Shown: positions 58,209 through 64,000 of the stretch, one piece after another
How the letters are laid out: each line of letters opens with the position of its first letter
How positions within the stretch are numbered: the stretch's first letter is position 1
IMG/VR virus record: IMGVR_UViG_3300017987_000001
Span: 1 to 64,000 of that record
DNA from: a virus
DNA: 64,000 nucleotides
Strand: one strand, 5' to 3'
Notes under the pieces: model-generated
What the model saw: only the letters and a program-made list of their open reading frames with translations
Database searches by the model: none
Told to the model about the DNA's origin: nothing
Made by a program: the position numbers and the translations under genes

Positions 58209-59876
58209 CTAGATCCCAAAGACACCGAAATTATCGTAGTGCGCTTCACATCCTACAGCGCCCACACCACATATGCCAGATAGATCGAAACCAGTGACGA
58301 GTTTGGCCGTATTGAACGGATCCGTGGGGTTCGGGAACCCCTGTCCGCTCCTGTTCCAGTACCACTCAACCGTAACAAGCTTCAGCTCGCTGGCCGCCTC
58401 AACCGGCTCAACTCGCACATCCACACGCACGTCGACATCGATCACTCCGTCCGAGGAGATGATGCCAGCTCCGGCGTCCATGTCCGGAGCGCCCGATAGG
58501 TCGAACTGGTAGCCGAACTCCAGCCCATACGGCCAAGCATCGAGCGAGCTTCCGAGATCTCCGGTCTTGTGCCCGAAGTAGAGCAGACCATTCGTAGCGC
58601 GCTCCGTATTGACGCTGACTCCGGCGTACCAGAAGTCGTCGAGGCCCTTGTAGCCGAAGATCACGTGGCCGTTCGCAGCAGCGCTGAACGGGCGGATCAC
58701 GCTGAACGTGCGGTATCCGATCGTGTCCACCTTCGGTACGCGTGGGACCACGATCACCGACGGGGCGTCGCTCTCCGTACAATAGAGCCGTGAGATGCCG
58801 GAAGTAGCCTCCGACGGTTCGACCTCCTTGATCGACCAGATCCCCTGCTGCGGTATCATCCATTCGAACGTGCGCTCCGGATCGGTGAAGTCGTCGAAGT
58901 ACGAGTCGTACACCGGCTCCGGGGTTGCGGATGACGACGACGGAGGGATCTCGGATGACGAGGAGTCCGACGACTCGCTGGACGATGGCTGTTCCTCGCA
59001 CAGATCGTTCGGGTCGTAGCGCTCCGGGTCGAACTCGGTACATACGTCGTCCAGCCCGATAGGGACATCAACCACAAGCCCTGCGTCGACGCCCGTAAGC
59101 TGCGCGTCGAGACCCTCAAAGATGATGTCCACGTTCCCATCACAGTCAGGCGGCACGCCATTGATCGTCAGGAACGCCTTACCCTGCTCGCACGTCTCAT
59201 CTTCGGGGCGTGTCCCGCAGGCTCCGGCATACTCCCGGAGCTTCTCCGCAGCCTCCGTGGTCAGATCGAGGCCGATGGTAATCACGTTGCGCTTGCGTCC
59301 GTTGATCGTGCGCACACTCTTGTTGATCACGATGTCGTCGCCCGCGAAGAGCTGTACGAGGCCGGTCAGCTCCGTGAGGCGCCCGGCCTTCTTGAGCGAG
59401 GATACCGGGTAGTCCCGATAGCTTCGCGCGGCTTTGGCGTCGAGCACCGATTGGCTAGCCTCCGTGAACCGGAACGCGAGATTGTCGTTCTCCTCCACGT
59501 CGCTGCCGAACGCCACCCAGCCCGCAACACCCGGGTAGAGCGGCGTGATCGGGTAATTTTTGAACGCGTCCAACGGTCTCGTCACCACGATCGAGGCGAG
59601 CGGTACGAATCCAGCGCCGGATGAGGACGACTGCCCGGCGGAGCTGAAGGGGTCTTCGTCGGTTGCGAGGAACGTAACGCTGACCAATCCGGGCGTCACG
59701 ACCAGCGAGCTGACGAACACGAAGCGTCCGGCCGACTCGGGTACCATGATATTGGCATCCGCAATCAGGCCATCAGGCATGACGGCTCCGGTCGCCGACT
59801 GCTTCGACGCGTAGTCGTGCAGCGGGTAGTTCCGCAGCTCGTTCGTATTCGACCAGCCTGTGAATACCGTAGGCAT
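58209..59876 (-). CDS. Virion-type tandem paralogue with Ser-rich linker
   Basis: 555 residues. GWSNTNELRNYPLHDYA at the start; ING-PPD-GN motif near 237; a Ser-rich linker near 300-320; then a beta-sandwich-like C-terminal domain of about 230 residues that could bind carbohydrate. It contains copy 4 of the TTGNACGCGTNCAA element within coding sequence. Confidence 0.8.
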   Translation of the reverse strand: MPTVFTGWSNTNELRNYPLHDYASKQSATGAVMPDGLIADANIMVPESAGRFVFVSSLVVTPGLVSVTFLATDEDPFSSAGQSSSSGAGFVPLASIVVTRPLDAFKNYPITPLYPGVAGWVAFGSDVEENDNLAFRFTEASQSVLDAKAARSYRDYPVSSLKKAGRLTELTGLVQLFAGDDIVINKSVRTINGRKRNVITIGLDLTTEAAEKLREYAGACGTRPEDETCEQGKAFLTINGVPPDCDGNVDIIFEGLDAQLTGVDAGLVVDVPIGLDDVCTEFDPERYDPNDLCEEQPSSSESSDSSSSEIPPSSSSATPEPVYDSYFDDFTDPERTFEWMIPQQGIWSIKEVEPSEATSGISRLYCTESDAPSVIVVPRVPKVDTIGYRTFSVIRPFSAAANGHVIFGYKGLDDFWYAGVSVNTERATNGLLYFGHKTGDLGSSLDAWPYGLEFGYQFDLSGAPDMDAGAGIISSDGVIDVDVRVDVRVEPVEAASELKLVTVEWYWNRSGQGFPNPTDPFNTAKLVTGFDLSGICGVGAVGCEAHYDNFGVFGI

Positions 59877-59877
59877 G

Positions 59878-61323
59878 CTACACCGATATCGAAGCCGAGC
59901 CGCTTAGTGCCTCGGCATTAGACCCAGAGGTGATAACGGTGACCTCCACCGTCTCGCCCGTGATGTCACCCAGCGTGAACTGTCCGACCCAATACAGCAT
60001 CGTATGCGGCTGCACCTCCATGTTGTTCACTTCGATCACCGGCTCCCAGTCCGTGGACATGTCGGGATTGAGTGGCATTGCCGCAGAACTCGAACTGACC
60101 ACGCGCCCGGAGTTCGCTACGTAGCTGAGTGACTTACCTTCAATCTCGTCGAACGTCAGGTTGAACGTCATCGGATCCGTATCCCAGTCGGTAGCCGGAT
60201 TGACCACGTTCTCCGTGTCATTCAGGTATGCGATCGTGACCGTGACGACCTGCGAGTCGTTCACCGCCAGCGATAGGATCGACGGTCCGCTGCGGTTCTT
60301 GTATGTGTCAATGAGGCTGGTGACTGCGCCGCGCAGCGCATTGATCTGGTCTGACACGACCTTCGCGCGATCCCAGATGCCCTGCAGGTGCAGGTACGTA
60401 TCGACGTACGCCTCGCACGAGCAGCACGGGCCGCAGCCGTTCTTGATCTGCAGCTCATTCGGCTTGAGCGTCGCGTTGTAGCGGATCCCGTGGGAGCCGT
60501 CCGCCGACACAGGCTCTCCTTCGAGCGCGCGCTCCAGCCAGTAGCACTCGATCGGCTTCAGCTGTGTGTCGCCCTGCTGGTTCGGCCCAACACCGTTGAG
60601 CGTCAGGAGGTAAAGCGAGCCGGGGCACAGGAGGTACTGGCCGCGTCCGGCCCCCGGGACCGCGTTGATGGCAACGCGCGTCTGCGGACGCCCCTCCTGC
60701 ACCGTAAAGGTCTCGGCTTGGAACCCCGTCGTCTCTTCCTCCTGCTGCTCAATCTCCATGTTGAAACCAGCCTGCAAAACCAGCTCTTCGCCCCTATCGG
60801 CCACCAGCTCCAGCGTGCTCCCGCGCTTCCAGTAGACGCGGCGAACCTCGTTCGGTCCCTGCTTCACGACCGACGGCTGGAACGGGACGTCTCCGTAGAG
60901 ATCCTCCATCTGGATGTAATAGGTGCCCGCGAGATCCTCCACCGCCGACGTAGGGAAGACCATGCGAACGGACGTGGTCTCACCTGCCGCCATGTCCGTC
61001 TCATCGGCGAACCAGTCGACGACGATCCACGTGCCATACGCGTAGGCTTTCGCATACGCCGTACCTACAATGGCAACCTCCTCGCCAGCGGTCTCCCACT
61101 CCATGCGGATCTCTGCAGTGGTGAGGGTAGCGAAGTCGGCAGATGCCGAGCGCAGGTCGACCTTCGTCAGCTTCAGCGTGTCGTCGCGCTGGTCGACCGT
61201 CCTGATCTGAGCACCGGCGCAGAACGGCGCCACGTCCCCCGCAGCGGACAGGCGTTCGATCTGAACGCTCTCCTTGAAGGGGTACGGAATCTGAAGGTTG
61301 CTCGACAGGAACTCAAATCCCAT
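59878..61323 (-). CDS. Virion-type tandem paralogue
   Basis: 481 residues. The N-terminus (FEFLSSNLQIPYPFKE) is a looser form of the YPL motif. TLNGVGPNQQGDTQL near 243 is the second family motif. A Cys-rich segment (CGPCCSC) near 300 may bind metal or form disulphides. Beta-rich C-terminus. Confidence 0.78.
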   Translation of the reverse strand: MGFEFLSSNLQIPYPFKESVQIERLSAAGDVAPFCAGAQIRTVDQRDDTLKLTKVDLRSASADFATLTTAEIRMEWETAGEEVAIVGTAYAKAYAYGTWIVVDWFADETDMAAGETTSVRMVFPTSAVEDLAGTYYIQMEDLYGDVPFQPSVVKQGPNEVRRVYWKRGSTLELVADRGEELVLQAGFNMEIEQQEEETTGFQAETFTVQEGRPQTRVAINAVPGAGRGQYLLCPGSLYLLTLNGVGPNQQGDTQLKPIECYWLERALEGEPVSADGSHGIRYNATLKPNELQIKNGCGPCCSCEAYVDTYLHLQGIWDRAKVVSDQINALRGAVTSLIDTYKNRSGPSILSLAVNDSQVVTVTIAYLNDTENVVNPATDWDTDPMTFNLTFDEIEGKSLSYVANSGRVVSSSSAAMPLNPDMSTDWEPVIEVNNMEVQPHTMLYWVGQFTLGDITGETVEVTVITSGSNAEALSGSASISV

Positions 61324-61326
61324 AGC

Positions 61327-62265
61327 TTACCCTGAGCACGTTCCGAGTGTGGTCATCAGCGTCTGCATGATCGCTACGACGCCTTCCAGTCTGGAGGCGA
61401 GGTTCTCCAGCGTCTGGACCTGATCACGCATCCTGTTCTGATCATCCACGAGCGTTTCGAGTTCGGGGCATCCGCAGCACGGCTTCGAGCAGACGTCCGA
61501 GATCTCTACCGCGTTCTCATCGGCTTTCGCCTCAGGGACAAGACAGTCGTCGCCAAGGAGATTGATGTTCCCCAGCGCATCCGGTGGGACATTGTTGATC
61601 GTGCGAATAGCCGGAGTCGCGGCTGCCTCCCCCTCGCAGACACAATCGGCGATCGTACCCTCGCCGTCGATTGCGCTGAACTGCAGAACGGTCACGCCGT
61701 TGAAGTTGGACTTCGTGATGCGGAAGTTCGAGCCAGCTTCGAAGGCGATATCGCCCTGATACAACTCTCCGAGATCGTCGCCGTCGAGAATGCGCATCCC
61801 GGCAACGCCCCGGATATCTGGAACGACAACCGTCGATTCGATACGTCCGCCCGCCAGTGCGAACGCGAAAACGCCCGGAGTCAGCAGGACAGTGTCGAGT
61901 GTTCCGATCACGACCTTGCCCGTCACGCCTTCGAAGTCATCGTCACCCTCGATCGTGAACGTATCGAATCGCTCGAACGTCGAGGTCTGGATCGATACGC
62001 GCCCGAGCAACGACGCTTGCGTACCCGTCCAGTACGAGATCTCCATCACCACGCCAGTACCGAAAACCGACAATTGCGACAGGTAGAAGTTCGCGGGGCT
62101 GTAGTTGAGGCCGCCGTTCACCGAGATCACCATGTCGGCGAGGAAATTGTTCGGTAGCGTGTATGTTGACGTCGTGTCCTGCCGCGTGGCAGCCTCGCTG
62201 AGCGGATACGCGCGCAGCTCGTTCTGATTCAGCCAGCCGACGTTAACAACGCCCTGCGCAGGCAT
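61327..62265 (-). CDS. Virion-type tandem paralogue
   Basis: 312 residues. VGWLNQNELRAYPLSEAA near the start and TINNVPPDALGNINLL near 232. CSKPCCGCPE and a final coiled coil (about 265-305) could trimerise, as in fibre proteins. GGAG precedes the ATG. Confidence 0.8.
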   Translation of the reverse strand: MPAQGVVNVGWLNQNELRAYPLSEAATRQDTTSTYTLPNNFLADMVISVNGGLNYSPANFYLSQLSVFGTGVVMEISYWTGTQASLLGRVSIQTSTFERFDTFTIEGDDDFEGVTGKVVIGTLDTVLLTPGVFAFALAGGRIESTVVVPDIRGVAGMRILDGDDLGELYQGDIAFEAGSNFRITKSNFNGVTVLQFSAIDGEGTIADCVCEGEAAATPAIRTINNVPPDALGNINLLGDDCLVPEAKADENAVEISDVCSKPCCGCPELETLVDDQNRMRDQVQTLENLASRLEGVVAIMQTLMTTLGTCSG

Positions 62266-62277
62266 AGGAACTCCTCG

Positions 62278-64000
62278 TTACGTTTTGACGACGCGTGCTC
62301 CGAAGCGCATGATGCCGAAGCCGTCGGACGGGCCGCCAGTGCCATCCCATCCAATTGTGAAGTCCACTGTATCGCCCATCGCCACGCTGAAGAAGTCCGT
62401 TTCTGCCGGACCATACTCACCTGCGGCAAGGGTCAACCCCGGCGTCCAGTCGCCACCGCCGCCTTCGATATCCGTGTCCGCAACCGGAAGGGCGGTAGCT
62501 GCTGTCGGCTGCGCGTAGCGACGGTACGTCGCTTCCAGCGCGGGGATGGCCCCGGCAGAGCGGCCTACGAACCAGAACCACAGCTGCAGCTCTAGTGGGC
62601 TGGACAGACCGAGGCGGGGGATCTCGACCCGCCCACGCATGCTCGAAGGACGCCCTGCCGGGAAATGGAGGTAATAGAACAGATTCGCACTGTCGTATGC
62701 CTCAAGGATGTCATTCAGCGCGACGATCGTGATCTGGTATTCTTTCGGATCCCCGGTTGTGTCTTCGAGCTGGACCTGCAGATCTCCATGGTAGAAGCCT
62801 TCGTCGTCTACCGACCAATCGGTATCTTCCGTGCCGACGCCGACCACTTCCGCGCCCGTACCGGCCTTCAGCCCGATCACGGCCGGACCGCGCTGGACCT
62901 TGTCGGTGCTGAAGCTCTTGACTACGGCGATGCCCGCAACAGGCTCTTCGACCTCCAAGAGGCTGAGGTCGAGGTAGCTGAAGATCCTGCCTGCGCTGGC
63001 CTCATTGCCGTCACAGTCCACGTACCGAATCGGCGTGGTGTCGCTGAGCGGAGACAGCTCGTTGACCACGTTCGGATCGGTCTTGTAGACCATCTTCGAG
63101 TACCACAGAATGAGCCGCTTCTCGTCGAGCCACGTGTCGTCGAGGCCGAGGTACTCAAGCGGCGTGTGACAATGGTACTCCGGCTCCCCGGAAGAGGTCG
63201 AGGGGTCCGGGCCGAACGACTGCGAGGATGAGGACGACTCACACTCGGGGTAGCTCGGCGCCCACGGAGCCGCACCGTAACAGTTCTCCATCCACCACAG
63301 CCCACTGCAGTCGATGATCGCCGTCGGGCGCTCTGTGGCATTGATCGGCAGTCCGTAGCCGTTCTGCTCCAGATAGACGCTGCCACTCGGGTTCGGCGGC
63401 CACACCTTCTGCAGTTCCGGATGCTGCGCGAGGTTGTAGCCGAACTTGGCACCGTCCGGAGCTGCGCCTTGGAACAGCGGGTGATCGGCCGGTAGCCAGC
63501 CCTGCTGGGTCGGGTCCGGGTCGACCACCTGATGAACTTGGCCGTCCCCCCGCACGACGCAGTTCGCCTCGCCTGCGGGCTTGGCGTACAGCTCAAACTT
63601 GTAGTGCACGTGATCTTCGAGCAGGTCACGCGGCGTCGGCATGAAGTGGAACGTGTCGTCGCCACGATTGTAGAGCACGTAGACGCTGATGGCGGGCTTC
63701 TGCAGCGTCAGCTTACCCGGCGTCTGCATCGATAGGAAGTACGGACCTACCTCGTCCGGACCGCCGTTGACGATCGCGTTCGTCAGGTCGAAGTCGCGCA
63801 GCGTACCAGCCGTCAGGATGTGGCCCGCTTCCGTACCAGTCTTCGCGTACACCATACCGACAACGAAGGCGGACGGTGCGAGCATGTACCAGCCCGCCGT
63901 CTGGTTGAACTCGACGGCAGCCAGCGCGCGCTTGTACCCGTTGTAGGTCTCGTCGAAGTAGACGAGATCGCCCGGAGCCGCGTCGGCTTCGATCTTCTGG
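62278..64000 (-). CDS. Large virion-type protein, 5' end outside window
   Basis: The frame is open to 64000, so the true start is outside the window; at least 574 residues are present. Beta-rich, with a Ser-rich linker (ECESSSSSQSF) near the middle of the visible part and a C-terminal globular domain. Lacks the paralogue N-terminal motif because the N-terminus is not in view. Likely a tail or capsid-surface protein. Confidence 0.8.
   Translation of the reverse strand, partial: QKIEADAAPGDLVYFDETYNGYKRALAAVEFNQTAGWYMLAPSAFVVGMVYAKTGTEAGHILTAGTLRDFDLTNAIVNGGPDEVGPYFLSMQTPGKLTLQKPAISVYVLYNRGDDTFHFMPTPRDLLEDHVHYKFELYAKPAGEANCVVRGDGQVHQVVDPDPTQQGWLPADHPLFQGAAPDGAKFGYNLAQHPELQKVWPPNPSGSVYLEQNGYGLPINATERPTAIIDCSGLWWMENCYGAAPWAPSYPECESSSSSQSFGPDPSTSSGEPEYHCHTPLEYLGLDDTWLDEKRLILWYSKMVYKTDPNVVNELSPLSDTTPIRYVDCDGNEASAGRIFSYLDLSLLEVEEPVAGIAVVKSFSTDKVQRGPAVIGLKAGTGAEVVGVGTEDTDWSVDDEGFYHGDLQVQLEDTTGDPKEYQITIVALNDILEAYDSANLFYYLHFPAGRPSSMRGRVEIPRLGLSSPLELQLWFWFVGRSAGAIPALEATYRRYAQPTAATALPVADTDIEGGGGDWTPGLTLAAGEYGPAETDFFSVAMGDTVDFTIGWDGTGGPSDGFGIMRFGARVVKT

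Overview
This window is part of a GC-rich tailed double-stranded DNA phage genome. The evidence is a GpA-like terminase large subunit, a tRNA cluster, a phage-type recombination nuclease pair, long runs of very small overlapping genes, and a block of large virion-type proteins. There is no rRNA, no integrase and no recognisable host housekeeping operon. Both ends are open (the gene at 62278-64000 is cut), so the genome is larger than 64 kb. The host cannot be named from the sequence. Almost every gene is on the minus strand; only the terminase (37504-39303) and three genes at 42681-44796 are on the plus strand.

Layout. 1-2.3 kb: seven tRNAs (Met/CAT, Trp, Lys and four Ser isoacceptors) interleaved with small genes whose ribosome sites sit next to tRNA 3' ends, plus a highly structured non-coding element at 2197-2292. 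2.3-13 kb: lipoprotein, SbcC/SbcD (gp46/gp47-like) nuclease, ParB-fold-like protein, membrane and LemA-like proteins, a zinc-repeat protein and a Pif1/Dda-like helicase. 13-25 kb: about 35 small genes joined by ATGA/GTGA/TAATG overlaps, including a SpoT/MESH1-like HD hydrolase, a shortened nucleotide-sugar dehydrogenase, DUF5662- and DUF7352-like proteins, many zinc ribbons, coiled coils, and a four-member tandem paralogue family. 25-28.5 kb: an HUH endonuclease and proteins of unknown role.

28.7-36.7 kb is the most striking region. It has an RNase HI, then an apparently complete ubiquitin-like conjugation set: E1/ThiF adenylyltransferase, JAB/JAMM isopeptidase, E2 fused to RING-like zinc modules, and a beta-grasp ubiquitin-like protein with its own terminator. 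A VWA protein and a MoxR-type AAA+ ATPase follow upstream. 37.5-46 kb: terminase, CHC2-zinc primase-like protein, and three plus-strand genes (perhaps virion-related) behind a good sigma70-type promoter. 46-48 kb: a Ro60/TROVE protein with its own promoter and terminator. 48.3-53.1 kb: two GT9-like and three GT8-like glycosyltransferases. 53.1-64 kb: a collagen-like Gly-X-Ser protein and a tandem series of serine-rich virion-type proteins.

Two short peptide motifs recur in unrelated proteins: a C-terminal GDALERL tail on at least seven small proteins, and a G-F-[AG]-x-P motif in six reading frames, including the ubiquitin-like protein, the E2, the JAB and Ro60. The four serine tRNAs fit the serine runs in the virion proteins. 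The protein-modification set, Ro60 and the glycosyltransferases point to heavy modification and quality control of phage or host macromolecules. This last statement is inference.
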